NCBI RefSeq assembly: GCF_020379485.1
Contig: NW_026016714.1
Location: forward strand, 1-64,000
Length of the DNA: 64,000 bases
Reading direction: 5' to 3'
Source: Brassica napus
Lineage: Eukaryota > Streptophyta > Magnoliopsida > Brassicales > Brassicaceae
This document shows positions 8,890-23,965 of this stretch, piece after piece; within the stretch, counting starts at the first letter, position 1, and each line of letters opens with the position of its first letter. Position numbers and translations under genes: made by a program. The notes under the pieces are model-generated. The model searched no databases, was not told the DNA's origin, and saw nothing but the letters and a program-made list of their open reading frames with translations.

Positions 8890-11800
8890 CAGGACGTCCG
8901 TGGGTGTCCGTCAGCACACAGGACATCCGTGGGTGTCCGTCAGCACACACAAGACGTCCGTGGCTGTCCATGTGTGTCCGTGTGTGTCCGGCAGAACACA
9001 CAGGACGTCCGTGGCTGTCCATCAGTACACATATCAGCACGCTGGCCCTTCCTTTGGACTGTTTGGGTGATTTTGGCCCACGTGGGCTGTTTTTTCAGTA
9101 CATACAGGACGTCCGTGGGTGTCCGCCAACACACACAGGACGTCCGTGGCTGTCCGTATGTGTCCGTGTGTGTCCGTCAGCACACACAGGACGTCCGTGG
9201 CTGTCCATCAGTACACATATCAGCACGCTGGTCCTTGGACTCAGCACACTGGCCCATCCCGTGGACTGTTCAGGTGATATTGGACCACGTGGGCTGTCTG
9301 TTCAGTACGCACAGGACGTCCGTGGGTGTCCGTCAGGACACATAGGACGTCTGTGGGTGTCCGTCAGCACACACAAGATGTCCGTAGCTGTCCGTGTGTG
9401 TCCTTGTATGTCCGTCAGCACACACAGGACTTTCGTGGCTGTCCATCAGTACACATATCAGCACGCTGGTCCTTGGACTCAGCACACTGGCCCTTCCTGT
9501 GGACTGTTTGGGTGATTTTGGCCCATGTGGGCTGTTTGTTCAGTACACACAGGACGTCTGTGGTTGTCCGTCAGCACACACAAGACGTCCGTGTTTGGCC
9601 GGCAGCACACACAGGACGTCAGTGGCTGTCCGTGTGTATCTGTCAGCACACACATGATGTCCGTGGCTGTCCATCACTACACATATCAGCACGTTGGTCC
9701 TTGGACTCATCACGCTGGACCTTCCCGTGGACTGTTTTGGTGATTTTGGCCCACGTGGCTGTCTGTTCAGTACACACAGGACGTCCGTTGGTGTTCGGCA
9801 GCACACACAGGACGTCTGTGGCTGTTTGTGGTTTTCCGTCAGCACACACAGGACGTCGGTGTGTGTCCGTCAGCACACACATGACGTCTGTGGCTGTCCA
9901 TCAGTACACATATCAGCACGTTGGTCCTTGGACTCAGCACGCTGGCCCTTCCGTGGACTGTTCGGGTGATTTTGGCCCACGTTGGCTGTCTGTTCAGTAC
10001 ACACAGGACGTCTGTGGGTGTCCGTCAGAACACACAGTTCATCCGTGGGTGTTCGTCAGCACACACAAGACGTCCGTGGCTGTCCTTGTGTGTCCGTTTG
10101 TGTCCGTCAGAACACACAGGACGTCTGTGGCTGTCCATCAGTACACATATCAGCACGCTGGCCCTTCCTTTGGACTGTTTGGGTGATTTTGGCCCACGTG
10201 GGCTGTTTTTTCAGTACATACAGGACGCCCGTGGGTGTCCGCCAACACACACAGGACGTCCGTGGCTGTCCGTATGTGTCCGTGTGTGTCCGTCAGCACA
10301 CACAGGACGTCTGTGGCTGTCCATCAGTACACATATCAGCACGCTGGTCCTTGGACTCAGCACACTGGCCCATCCCGTGGACTGTTTGGGTGATTTTGGC
10401 CCAAGTGGGCTGTTTGTTCAGTACACACAGGACGTCTGTGGGTGTCCGTCAGCACACACAAGACGTCCGTGTTTGGCCGGCAGCACACACAGGACATCAG
10501 TGGCTGTCCGTGTGTATCCGTCAGCACACACAGGACGTCCGTGGCTGTCCATCAGTACACATATCAGCACGTTGGTCCTTGGACTCATCACGCTGGACCT
10601 TCCTGTGGACTATTTTGGTGATTTTGGCTGACGTGGCTGTCTGTTCAGTACACACAGGACGTCCGTTGGTGTCCGGCAGCACACACAGGATGTCTGCGGC
10701 TGTCTGTGGTTGTCCGTCAGCACACACATGACGTCCGTGTGTGTCCGTCAGCACACACAGGACGTCCGTGGCTGTCCATCAGTACACATATCAGCACGTT
10801 GGTCCTTGGACTCAGCACGCTGGCAATTCCGTGGCCTGTTCGGGTGATTTTGGCCCACGTGGGCTGTCTGTTCAGTACACACACGATGTCCATGGGTATC
10901 CGTCAGCACACACAGGAAAGTCCGTGGGTGTCCGTCAGCACACACAGGACGTCAGTGGCTGTCTGTGGGTGTCTTTGTGTTTCTATCAGCACACACAGGA
11001 CGTCTATGGCTGTCCATCAGTACACATATCAGCACGCTGGCCCTTCCTTTGGACTGTTTGGGTGATTTTGGCCCACGTGGGCTGTTGTTTCAGTACATAC
11101 AGGATGTCCGTGGGTGTCCGCCAACACACACAGGACGTCCGTGGCTGTCCGTATGTGTCCGTGTGTGTCCGTCAGCACACACAGGACGTCTGTGGCTGTC
11201 CATCAGTACACATATCAGCACGCTGGTCCTTGGACTCAGCACACTGGCCCATCCCGTGGACTGTTCAGGTGATTTTGGCCCACGTGGGCTGTCTGTTCAG
11301 TACACACAGGATGTGGGTGTCCGTCAGCACACACAGGACGTCAGTGGCTGTCCGTGTGTATCCGTCAGCACATACAGGACGTCTGTGGCTGTCCATCAGT
11401 ACACATATCAGCACGTTGGTCCTTGGACTCATCACGCTGGACCTTCCCGTGGACTGTTTTGGTGATTTTGGCCCACGTGGCTGTCTGTTCAGTACACACA
11501 GGACGTCTGTGGTGTCCGGCAGCACACACAGGACGTCCGTGTCTGTCTGTGGTTGTCCGTCAGCACACACAGGACGTTCGTGTGTGTCCGTGAGCACACA
11601 CAGGACGTCCGTGACTGTCCATCAGTACACATATCAGCACGTTGGTCCTTGGACTCAGCACGCTGGCCCTTCCGTGGACTGTTCGGGATATTTTGGCCCA
11701 CGTGGGCTGTCTGTTCAGTACACACATGACGTCCGTGGGTGTCCGTCAGCAGACACAGGACATCCGTGGGTGTCCGTCAGCACACACAAGACGTCCGTGG

Positions 11801-14800
11801 CTGTCCTTGTGTGTCCGTGTGTGTCCGTCAGAACACACAGGACGTCTGTGGCTGTCCATCAGTACACATATCAGCACGCTGGCCCTTCCTCTGGACTGTT
11901 TGGGTGATTTTGGCCCACGTGGGCTGTTTTTTCAGTACATACAGGACGTCCGTGGGTGTCCGCCAACACACACAGGACGTCCGTGGCTGTCCGTATGTGT
12001 CCGTGTGTGTCCGTCAGCACACACAGGACGTCTGTGGCTGTCCATCAGTACACATATCAGCACGCTGGTCCTTGGACTCAGCACACTGGCCAATCCCGTG
12101 GACTGTTTAGGTGATTTTGGCCCACGTGGGCTGTCTGTTCAGTACACACAGGACGTCCGTGGGTGTCCATCAGCACACACAAGACGTCTGTGGGTGTCCG
12201 TCAGCACACACAAGACGTCCGTAGCTGTCCGTATGTGTCCTTGTATGTCCGTCAGCACACACAAGACGTCTGTGGCTGTCCATCAGTACACATATCAGCA
12301 CGCTGGTCCTTGGACTCAGCACACTGGCCCTTCCTGTGGACTGTTTGGGTGATTTTGGCCCACGTGGGCTGTTTGTTCAGTACACACAGGACGTCTGTGG
12401 GTGTCCGTCAGCAGACACAAGACGTCCGTGTTTGGCCGGCAGCACACACAGGACGTCAGTGGCTGTCCGTGTGTATCCGTCAGCACACACAGGACGTCCG
12501 TGGCTGTCCATCAGTACACATATCAGCATGTTGGTCCTTGGACTCATCACGCTGGACCTTCCTGTGGACTGTTTTGGTGATTTTGGCCCACGTGGCTGTC
12601 TGTTCAGTACACACAGGACGTCCGTTGGTGTCCGGCAGCACACACAGGACGTCCGTGGCTGTCTGTGGTTGTCCGTCAGCACACACAGGACGTCCGTGTG
12701 TGTCCGTCAGCACACACAGGACGTCCGTGGCTGTCCATCAGTACACATATCTGCACGTTGGTCCTTGGACTCAGCACGCTGGCCCTTCCATGGACTGTTC
12801 GGGTGATTTTGGCCCACGTGGGCTGTCTGTTCAGTACACACAGGACATCTGTGGGTGTCCGTCAGCACACACAGTTCATCCGTGGGTGTCCGTCAGCACA
12901 CACAAGACGTCCGTGGCTGTCCTTGTGTGTCTGTGTGTGTCCGTCAGAACAGACAGGACGTCTGTGGCTGTCCATCAGTACACATATCAGCACGCTGGCC
13001 CTTCCTTTGGACTGTTTGGGTGATTTTGGCCCACGAGGGCTGTTTTTTCAGTACATACAGGACGTCCGTGGGTGTCCGCCAACACACACAGGACGTCCGT
13101 GGCTGTTCGTATGTGTCCGTGTGTGTCCGTCAGCACACACAGGACGTCTGTGGCTGTCCATCAGTACACATATCAGCACGCTGGTCCTTAGACTCAGCAC
13201 ACTGGCCCATCCCGTGGACTGTTCAGGTGATTTTGGCCCACGTGGGCTGTCTGTTCAGTACACACAGGACGTCCGTGGGTGTCCTTCAGCACACACAGGA
13301 TGTCAGTGGCTGTCCGTGGCTGTCCATCAGTACACATATCAGCACGTTGGTCCTTGGACTCATCACGCTGGACCTTCCCGTGGACTGTTTTGGTGATTTT
13401 GGCCCACGTGGCTGTCTGTTCAGTACACACAGGACGTCCGTTGGTGTCCGGCAGCACAAACAGGACGTCCGTGGCTGTCTGTGGTTGTCCGTCAGCACAC
13501 ACAGGACGTCCGTGTGTGTCCGTCAGCACACACAGGACGTCCATGGCTGTCCATCAGTACACATATCAGCACGTTGGTCCTTGGACTCAGCACGCTGGCC
13601 CTTCCGTGGACTGTTCGGGTGATTTTGGCCCACGTGGGCTGTCTGTTCAGTACACACATTTTGTCTGTGGGTGTCCGTCAGCACACATAGGACATCCGTG
13701 GGTGTCCGTCAGCACACACAAGACGTCCGTGGCTGTCCTTGTGTGTTCGTGTGTGTCCGTCAGAACACACAGGACGTCTGTGGCTGTCCATCAGTACACA
13801 TATCAGCACGCTGGCCCTTCCTTTCGACTGTTTGGATGATTTTGGCCCAAGTGAGCTGTTTTTTCAGTACATACAGGACGTCCGTGGGTGTCCGCCAACA
13901 CACACAGGACGTCCGTGGCTGTCCGTATGTGTCCATGTGTGTCCGTCAGCACACACAGGACGTCTGTGGCTGTCCATCAGTACACATATCAGCACGCTGG
14001 TCCTTGGACTCAGCACACTGGCCCATCCCGTGGACTGTTTAGGTGATTTTGGCCCACGTGGGCTGTCTGTTCAGTACACACAGGACGTCTGTGGGTGTCC
14101 GTCAGCACACACAGGACGTCTGTGGGTGTCCGTCAGCACACACAAGACGTCCGTAGCTGTCTGTATGTGTCCTTGTATGTCCGTCAGCACACACAGGACG
14201 TCCGTGGCTGTCCATCAGTACACATATCAGCACGCTGGTCCTTGGACTCAGCACACTGGCCCTTCCTGTGGACTGTTTGGGTGATTTTGGCCCACGTGGG
14301 CTGTTTGTTCAGTACACACAGGACGTCTGAGGGTGTCCGTCAGCACACACAAGACATTCGTGTTTGGCCGGCAGCACACACAGGACGTCAGTGGCTGTCC
14401 GTGTGTATCCGTCAGCACACACAGGACGTCCGTGGCTGTCCATCAGTACACATATCAGCATGTTGGTCCTTGGACTCATCACGTTGGACCTTCCCGTGGA
14501 CTGTTTTGGTGATTTTGGCCCACGTGGCTGTCTGTTCAGTACACACAGGATGTCCGTTGGTGTCCGGCAGCACACACAGGACGTCCGTGGCTGTCTGTGG
14601 TTGTCCGTCAGCACACACAGGACGTCCGTGTGTGTCCGTCAGCACACACAGGACGTCTGTGGCTGTCCATCAGTACACATATCAGCACGTTGGTCCTTGG
14701 ACTCAGCACGCTGGCCCTTCCGTGGACTGTTCGGGTGATTTTGGCCCACGTGGGCTGTCTGTTCAGTACACACACGATGTCCGTGGGTATCCGTCAGCAC

Positions 14801-17800
14801 ACACAGAACGCCCGTGGGTGTCCGTCAGCACACACAGGACGTCAGTGGCTGTCTGTGGGTGTCTGTGTGTTTCTATCAGCACACACAGGACGTCTGTGGC
14901 TGTCCATCAGTACACATATCAGCACGCTGGCCCTTCCTTTGGACTGTTTGGGTGATTTTGGCCCACGTGGGCTGTTTTTTCAGTACATACAGGACGTCCG
15001 TGGGTGTCCGCCAACACACACAGGACGTCCGTGGCTGTCCGTATGTGTCCGTGTGTGTCCGTCAGCACACACAGGACGTCTGTGGCTGTCCATCAGTACA
15101 CATATCAGCACGCTGGTCCTTGGACTCAGCACACTGGCCCTTCCTGTGGACTGTTCAGGTGATTTTGGGCCACGTGGGCTGTCTGTTCAGTACACACAGG
15201 ACGTCCGTGGGTGTCCGTTAGCACACACAAGACGTCCGTGTTTGGCCGGCAGCACACACAGGACATCAGTGGCTGTCCGTGTGCATCCGTCACCACACAC
15301 AGGACGTCCGTGGCTGTCCATCAGTACACATATCAGCACGTTGGTCCTTGGACTCATCACGTTGGACCTTCCCATGGACTGTTTTGGTGATTTTGGCCCA
15401 CGTGGCTGTCTGTTCAGTACACACAGGACGTCCGTTGGTGTCCGGCAGCACACACAGGACGTCCGTGGGTGTCCGTCAGCACACACAAGACGTCCGTGGC
15501 TTTCCTTGTGTATCCGTGTGTGTCCGTCAGAACAGACAGGACGTCTGTGGCTGTCCATCAGTACACATATCAGCACGCTGGCCCTTCCTTTGGACTGTTT
15601 GGGTGATTTTGGCCCACGTGGGCTGTTTTTTCAGTACATACAGGACGTCCGTGGGTGTCCGCCAACACACACAGGACGTCCGTGGCTGTTCGTATGTGTC
15701 CGTCTGCACACACAGGACGTCTGTGGCTGTCCATCAGTACACATATCAGCACGCTGGTCCTTGGACTCAGCACACTGGCCCATCCGGTGGACTGTTCAGG
15801 TGATTTTGGCCCACGTGGGCTGTCTGTTCAGTACACACAGGACGTCCGTGGGTGTCCGTCAGCACACACAGGACGTCAGTGGCTGTCCGTGGCTGTCCAT
15901 CAGTACACATATCAGCATGTTGGTCCTTGGACTCATCACGCTGGACCTTCCCGTGGACTGTTTTGGTGATTTTGGCCCACGTGGCTGTCTGTTCAGTACA
16001 CACAGGACGTCCGTTGGTGTCCGGCAGCACACACAGGACGTCCGTGGCTGTCTGTGGTTGTCCGTCAGCACACACAGGACGTCCGTGTGTGTCCGTCAGC
16101 ACACACAGGACGTCCGTGGCTGTCCATCAGTACACATATCAGCACGTTGGTCCTTGGACTCAGCACGCTGGCCCTTCCGTGGACTGGTCGGGTGATTTTG
16201 GCCCACGTGGGCTGTCTGTTCAGTACACACATTTTGTCCGTGGGTGTCCGTCAGCACACACAGGACATCCGTGGGTGTCCGTCAGCACACACAAGACGTC
16301 CGTGGCTTTCCTTGTGTGTTCGTGTGAGTCCGTCAGAACACACAAGACGTCTGTGGCTGTCCATCAGTACACATATCAGCACGCTGGCCCTTCCTTTGGA
16401 CTGTTTGGATGATTTTGGCCCAAGTGGGCTGTTTTTTCAGTACATACAGGACGTCCGTGGGTGTCCGCCAACACACACAGGACGTCCGTGGCTGTCCGTA
16501 TGTGTCCGTGTGTGTCCGTCAGCACACACAGAACGTCTGTGGCTGTCCATCAGTACACATATCAGCACGCTGGTCCTTGGACTCAGCACACTGGCCCATC
16601 CCGTGGACTGTTTAGGTGATTTTGGCCCACGTGGGCTGTCTGTTCAGTACACACAGGACGTCTGTGGGTGTCCGTCAGCACACACAGGACGTGTGTGGGT
16701 GTCCGTCAGCACACACAAGACGTCCGTAGCTGTCTGTATGTGTCCTTGTATGTCCGTCAGCACACACAGGACGTCCGTGGCTGTCCATCAGTACACATAT
16801 CAGCACGCTGGTCCTTGGACTCAGCACACTGGCCCTTCCTGTGGACTGTTTGGGTGATTTTGGCCCACGTGGGCTGTTTGTTCAGTACACACAGGACGTC
16901 TGTGGGTGTCCGTCAGCACACACAAGACATTCGTGTTTGGCCGGCAGCACACACAGGACGTCAGTGGCTGTCCGTGTGTATCCGTCAGCACACACAGGAC
17001 GTCCGTGGCTGTCCATCAGTACACATATCAGCACGTTGGTCCTTGGACTCATCACGTTGGACCTCCCGTGGACTGTTTTGGTGATTTTGGCCCACGTGGC
17101 TGTCTGTTCAGTACACACAGGACGTCTGTTGGTGTCCGGCAGCACACACAGGACGTCCGTGGCTGTCTGTGGTTGTCCGTCAGCACACACAGGACGTCCG
17201 TGTGTGTCCGTCAGCACACACAGGACGTCTGTGGCTGTCCATCAGTACACATATCAGCACGTTGGTCCTTGGACTTAGCACGCTGGCCCTTCCGTGGACT
17301 GTTCGGGTGATTTTGGCCCACGTGGGCTGTCTGTTCAGTACACACACGATGTCCGTGGGTATCCGTCAGCACACACAGGACGTCCGTGGGTGTCCGTCAG
17401 CACACACAGGACGTCAGTGGCTGTTTGTGTGTGTCTGTGTGTTTCTATCAGCACACACAGGACGTCTGTGGCTGTCCATCAGTACACATATCAGCACGCT
17501 GGCCCTTCCTTTGGACTGTTTGGGTTATTTTGGCCCACGTGGGCTGTTTTTTCAGTACATACAGGACGTCCGTGGGTGTCCGCCAACACACACAGGACGT
17601 CCGTGGCTGTCCGTATGTGTCCGTGTGTGTCCGTCAGCACACACAGGACGGCTGTGGCTGTCCATCAGTACACATATCAGCACGCTGGTCCTTGGACTCA
17701 GCACACTGGCCCATCCCGTGGACTGTTCAGGTGATTTTGGCCCACGTGGGCTGTCTGTTCAGTACACACAGGACGTCCGTGGGTGTCCGTCAGCACACAC

Positions 17801-20800
17801 AGGACGTCTGTGGGTGTCCGTCAGCACACACAAGACGTCTGTAGCTGTCCGTATGTGTCCTTCTATGTCTGTCAGCACACACAGGACGTCCGTGGCTGTC
17901 CATCAGTACACATATCAGCACGCTGGTCCTTGGACTCAGCACACTGGCCCTTCCTGTGGACTGTTTCGGTGATTTTGGCCCACGTGGGCTGTTTGTTCAG
18001 TACACACAGGACGTCTGTGGGTGTCCGTTAGCACACACAAGACGTGCGTGTTTGGCTGGCAGCACACACAGGACGTCAGTGGCTGTCCGTGTGTATCCGT
18101 CAGCACACACAGGACGTCCGTGGCTGTCCATCAGTACACATATCAGCACGTTGGTCCTTGGACTCATCACGTTGGACCTTCCCGTGGACTGTTTTGGTGA
18201 TTTTGGCCCACGTGGCTGTCTGTTCAGTACACACAGGACGTCCGTTGGTGTCCGGCAGCACACACATGACGTCCGTGGCTGTCTGTGGTTGTCCGTCAGC
18301 ACACACAGGACGTCCGTGTGTATCCGTCAGCACACACAGGACGTCTGTGGCTGTCCATCAGTACACATATCAGCACGTTGGTCCTTGGACTCAGCACGCT
18401 GGCCCTTCCGTGGACTGTTCGGGTGATTTTGGCCCACGTGGGCTGTCTGTTCAGTACACACACGATGCCCGTGGGTATCCTTCAGCACACACAGGACGTC
18501 CGTGGGTGTCCGTCAGCACACACAGGACGTCAGTGGCTGTCTGTGTGTGTCTGTGTGTTTCTATCAGCACACACAGGACGTCTGTGGCTGTCCATCAGTA
18601 CACATATCAGCACGCTGGCCCTTCCTTTGGACTGTTTGGGTGATTTTGGCCCACGTGGGCTGTTTTTTCAGTACATACAGGACGTCCGTGGGTGTCCGCC
18701 AACACACACAGGACGTCCGTGGCTGTCCGTATGTGTCCGTGTGTGTCCGTCAGCACACACAGGACGTCTGTGGCTGTCCATCAGTACACATATCAGCACG
18801 CTGGTCCTTGGAGTCAGCACACTGGCCCATCCCGTGGACTGTTCAGGTGATTTTGGCCCACGTGGGCTGTCTGTTCAGTACACACAGGACGTCCGTGGGT
18901 GTCCGTCAGCACACACAGGACGTCTGTGGGTGTCCGTCAGCACACACAAGACGTCCGTAGCTGTCCGTATGTGTCCTTGTATGTCCGTCAGCACACACAG
19001 GACGTCCGTGGCTGTCCATCAGTACACATATCAGCACGCTGGTCCTTGGACTCAGCACACTGGCCCTTCCTGTGGACTGTTCAGGTGATTTTGGCCCACG
19101 TGGGCTGTTTGTTCAGTACACACAGGACGTCTGTGGGTGTCCGTTAGCACACACAAGACGTCCGTGTTTGGCCGGCAGCACACACAGGACGTCAGTGGCT
19201 GTCCGTGTGTATCCGTCAGCACACACAGGACGTCCGTGGCTGTCCATCAGTACACATATCAGCACGTTGGTCCTTGGACTCATCACCCTGGACCTTCCCG
19301 TGGATTGTTTTGGTGATTTTGGCCCACGTGGCTGTCTGTTCAGTACACACAGGACGTCCGTTGGTGTCCGGCAGCACACACAGGACGTCCGTGGCTGTCT
19401 GTGGTTGTCCGTCAGCACACACAGGACGTCCGTGTGTGTCCGTCAGCACACACAGGACGTCTGTGGCTGTCCATCAGTACACATATCAGCACGTTGGTCC
19501 TTGGACTTAGCACGCTGGCCCTTCCGTGGACTGTTCGGGTGATTTTGGCCCACGTGGGCTGTCTGTTCAGTACACACACGATGTCCGTGGGTATCCGTCA
19601 GCACACACAGGACGTCCGTGGGTGTCCGTCAGCACACACAGGACGTCAGTGGCTGTTTGTGTGTGTCTGTGTGTTTCTATCAGCACACACAGGACGTCTG
19701 TGGCTGTCCATCAGTACACATATCAGCACGCTGGCCCTTCCTTTGGACTGTTTGGGTGATTTTGGCCCACGTGGGCTGTTTTTTCAGTACATACAGGACG
19801 TCCGTGGGTGTCCGCCAACACACACAGGACGTCCGTGGCTGTCCGTATGTGTCCGTGTGTGTCCGTCAGCACACACAGGACGGCTGTGGCTGTCCATCAG
19901 TACACATATCAGCACGCTGGTCCTTGGACTCAGCACACTGGCCCATCCCATGGACTGTTCAGGTGATTTTGGCCCACGTGGGCTGTCTGTTCAGTACACA
20001 CAGGACGTCCGTGGGTGTCCGTCAGCACACACAGGACGTCTGTGGGTGTCCGTCAGCACACACAAGACGTCTGTAGCTGTCCGTATGTGTCCTTCTATGT
20101 CTGTCAGCACACACAGGACGTCCGTGGCTGTCCATCAGTACACATATCAGCACGCTGGTCCTTGGACTCAGCACACTGGCCCTTCCTGTGGACTGTTTCG
20201 GTGATTTTGGCCCACGTGGGCTGTTTGTTCAGTACACACAGGACGTCTGTGGGTGTCCGTTAGCACACACAAGACGTGCGTGTTTGGCTGGCAGCACACA
20301 CAGGACGTCAGTGGCTGTCCGTGTGTATCCGTCAGCACACACAGGACGTCCGTGGCTGTCCATCAGTACACATATCAGCACGTTGGTCCTTGGACTCATC
20401 ACGTTGGACCTTCCCGTGGACTGTTTTGGTGATTTTGGCCCACGTGGCTGTCTGTTCAGTACACACAGGACGTCCGTTGGTGTCCGGCAGCACACACATG
20501 ACGTCCGTGGCTGTCTGTGGTTGTCCGTCAGCACACACAGGACGTCCGTGTGTATCCGTCAGCACACACAGGACGTCTGTGGCTGTCCATCAGTACACAT
20601 ATCAGCACGTTGGTCCTTGGACTCAGCACGCTGGCCCTTCCGTGGACTGTTCGGGTGATTTTGGCCCACGTGGGCTGTCTGTTCAGTACACACACGATGC
20701 CCGTGGGTATCCTTCAGCACACACAGGACGTCCGTGGGTGTCCGTCAGCACACACAGGACGTCAGTGGCTGTCTGTGTGTGTCTGTGTGTTTCTATCAGC

Positions 20801-23800
20801 ACACACAGGACGTCTGTGGCTGTCCATCAGTACACATATCAGCACGCTGGCCCTTCCTTTGGACTGTTTGGGTGATTTTGGCCCACGTGGGCTGTTTTTT
20901 CAGTACATACAGGACGTCCGTGGGTGTCCGCCAACACACACAGGACGTCCGTGGCTGTCCGTATGTGTCCGTGTGTGTCCGTCAGCACACACAGGACGTC
21001 TGTGGCTGTCCATCAGTACACATATCAGCACGCTGGTCCTTGGAGTCAGCACACTGGCCCATCCCGTGGACTGTTCAGGTGATTTTGGCCCACGTGGGCT
21101 GTCTGTTCAGTACACACAGGACGTCCGTGGGTGTCCGTCAGCACACACAGGACGTCTGTGGGTGTCCGTCAGCACACACAAGACGTCCGTAGCTGTCCGT
21201 ATGTGTCCTTGTATGTCCGTCAGCACACACAGGACGTCCGTGGCTGTCCATCAGTACACATATCAGCACGCTGGTCCTTGGACTCAGCACACTGGCCCTT
21301 CCTGTGGACTGTTCAGGTGATTTTGGCCCACGTGGGCTGTTTGTTCAGTACACACAGGACGTCTGTGGGTGTCCGTTAGCACACACAAGACGTCCGTGTT
21401 TGGCCGGCAGCACACACAGGACGTCAGTGGCTGTCCGTGTGTATCCGTCAGCACACACAGGACGTCCGTGGCTGTCCATCAGTACACATATCAGCACGTT
21501 GGTCCTTGGACTCATCACCCTGGACCTTCCCGTGGATTGTTTTGGTGATTTTGGCCCACGTGGCTGTCTGTTCAGTACACACAGGACGTCCGTTGGTGTC
21601 CGGCAGCACACACAGGACGTCCGTGGCTGTCTGTGGTTGTCCGTCAGCACACACAGGACGTACGTGTGTGTCCGTCAGCACACACAGGACGTCCATGGCT
21701 GTCCATCAGTACACATATCAGCACGTTGGTCCTTGGACTCAGCACGCTGGCCCTTCCGTGGACTGTTCGGGTGATCATGGCCCACGTGGGCTGTCTGTTC
21801 AGTACACACAGGACGTCCGTGGGTGTCCGTCAGCACACACAGGACATCTGTGGGTGTCCGTCAGCACACACAAGACGTCCATGGCTGTCCTTGTGTGTCC
21901 GTGTGTGTCCGTCAGAACACACAGGACGTCTGTGGCTGTCCATCAGTACACATATCAGCACGATGGCCCTTCCTTTGGACTGTTTGGGTGATTTTGGCCC
22001 ACGTGGGCTGTTTTTTCAGTACATACAGGACGTCCGTGGGTGTCCGCCAACACACACAGGACGTCCGTGGCTGTCCGTATGTGTCAGTGTGTGTCCGTCA
22101 GCACACACAGGACGTCTGTGGCTGTCCATCAGTACACATATCAGCACGCTGGTCCTTGGACTCAGCACACTGGCCCATCCCGTGGACTGTTTAGGTGATT
22201 TTGGCCCACGTGGGCTGTCTGTTCAGTACACACAAGACGTCCGTGGGTGTCCGTCAGCACACACAGGACGTCTGTGGGTGTCCGTCAGCACACACAAGAC
22301 GTCCGTAGCTGTCCGTATGTGTCCTTGTATGTCCGTCAGCACACACAGGACGTCTGTGGCTGTCCATCAGTACACATATCAGCACGCTGGTCCTTGGACT
22401 CAGCACACTGGCCCTTCCTGTGGACTGTTTGGGTGATTTTGGCCCACGTGGGCTGTTTGTTCAGTACACACAGGACGTCTGTGGGTGTCCGTCAGCACAC
22501 ACAAGACGTCCGTGTTTGGCTGGTAGCACACACAGGACGTCAGTGGCTGTCCGTGTGTATCCGTCAGCACACACAGGACGTCCGTGGCTGTCCATCAGTA
22601 CACATATCACCACGTTGGTCCTTGGACTCATCACGCTGGACCTTCCCGTGGACTGTTTTGGTGATTTTGGCCCACGTGGCTGTCTGTTCAGTACACACAG
22701 GACGTCCGTTGGTGTCCGGCAGCACACACAGGACGTCCGTGGCTGTCTGTGGTTGTCCGTCAGCACACACAGGACGTCTGTGTGTGTCCGTCAGCACACA
22801 CAGGACGTCCGTGGCTGTCCATCAGTACACATATCAGCACGTTGGTCCTTGGACTCAGCACGCTGGCCCTTCCGTGGACTGTTCGGGTGATTTTGGCCCA
22901 CGTGGGCTGTCTGTTCAGTACACACAGGACGTCTTTGGCTTTCCATCAGTACACATATCAGCACGCTGGCCTCTCCTTTGGACTGTTTGGGTGATTTTGG
23001 CCCACGTGGGCTGTTTGTTCAGTATATACAGGACGTCTGTGGGTGTCCGCCAACACACACAGGACGTCCGTGGCTGTCCATATGTGTCCGTGTGTGTCCG
23101 TCAGAACACACAGGACGTCTGTGGCTGTCCATCAGTACACATATCAGAACGCTGGTCCTTGGACTCAGCACACTGGCCCATCCCGTGGACTGTTTAGGTG
23201 ATTTTGGCCCACGTGGGCTGTCTGTTCAGTACACACAGGACGTCTGTGGGTGTCCATCAACACACACAGGATGTCTGTGGGTGTCCGTCAGCACACACAA
23301 GACGTCCGTAGCTGTCCGTATGTGTCCTTGTATGTCTGTCAGCACACACAGGACGTCCGTGGCTGTCCATCAGTACACATATCAGCACGCTGGTCCTTGG
23401 ACTCAGCACACTGGCCCTTCCTGTGGACTGTTTGGGTGATTTTGGCCCACGTGGGCTGTTTGTTCAGTACACACAGGACGTCTGTGGGTGTCCGTCAGCA
23501 CACACAAGACGTCCGTGTTTGGCCGGCAGCACACACAGGACTTTAGTGGCTGTCCGTGTGTATCCGTCAGCACACACAGGACGTCCGTGGCTGTCCATCA
23601 ATACAGATATCAGCACGTTGGTCCTTGGACTCATCACGCTGGACCTTCCCGTGGACTGTTTTGGTGATTTTGGCCCACGTGGCTGTCTGTTCAGTACACA
23701 CAGGACGTCCGTTGGTGTCCGGCAGCACACACAGGACATCCGTGGCTGTCTGTGGTTGTCCGTCAGCACACACAGGACGTCCGTGTGTGTCCGTCAGCAC

Positions 23801-23965
23801 ACACAGGACGTCCGTGGCTGTCCATCAGTACACATATCAGCACGTTGGTCCTTGGACTCAGCACGCTGGCCCTTCCGTGGACTGTTAGGGTGATTTTGGC
23901 CCACGTGGGCTGTCTGTTCAGTACACACACGATGTACGTGGGTATCCGTCAGCACACACAGGACG
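8890..23965. repeat. Satellite array, block 1, with 1116-bp higher-order repeat
   Basis: About 15 kb of tandem repeats. The smallest unit is about 31 bp (GGACGTCCGTGGGTGTCC plus GTCAGCACACACA). Several such units follow a conserved core containing CAGTACACATATCAGCACG, TCCTTGGACTCAGCAC and GGCCCACGTGGGC. Core-to-core distances near 9021-10137 cycle through about 186, 238, 228, 226 and 238 bp, giving a five-monomer unit of 1116 bp. The 186-bp type lacks about 21 bp of the core and has TACATACAGG in place of TACACACAGG. One type has a shortened CCCACGTGG. Open frames of up to 532 codons exist in several frames but carry no domain, so I do not call genes. Confidence 0.95.
17169..21632. repeat. 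Recent tandem duplication of two higher-order repeats (2 x 2232 bp)
   Basis: About 17169-19400 and 19401-21632 are almost the same sequence at an offset of exactly 2232 bp (2 x 1116). Rare private variants recur at this offset, such as TCCTTCTATGTCTGTCAGC near 17860 and 20092. Only a few substitutions separate the copies, for example near 17523/19755. Neighbouring 1116-bp units differ more. This marks a recent amplification that used the two-unit block. Confidence 0.85.

Noticed and set aside
8871..9515. Exon joining the Tat LTR to satellite
   Set aside because: The frame simply reads from LTR into repeat; no splice sites or protein character.
14597..16195. 532-codon open frame as a possible repetitive cell-wall or antifreeze-like protein
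   Set aside because: It is satellite sequence; similar frames occur in every higher-order unit, in more than one frame and on the other strand, with no start context, signal peptide or domain.
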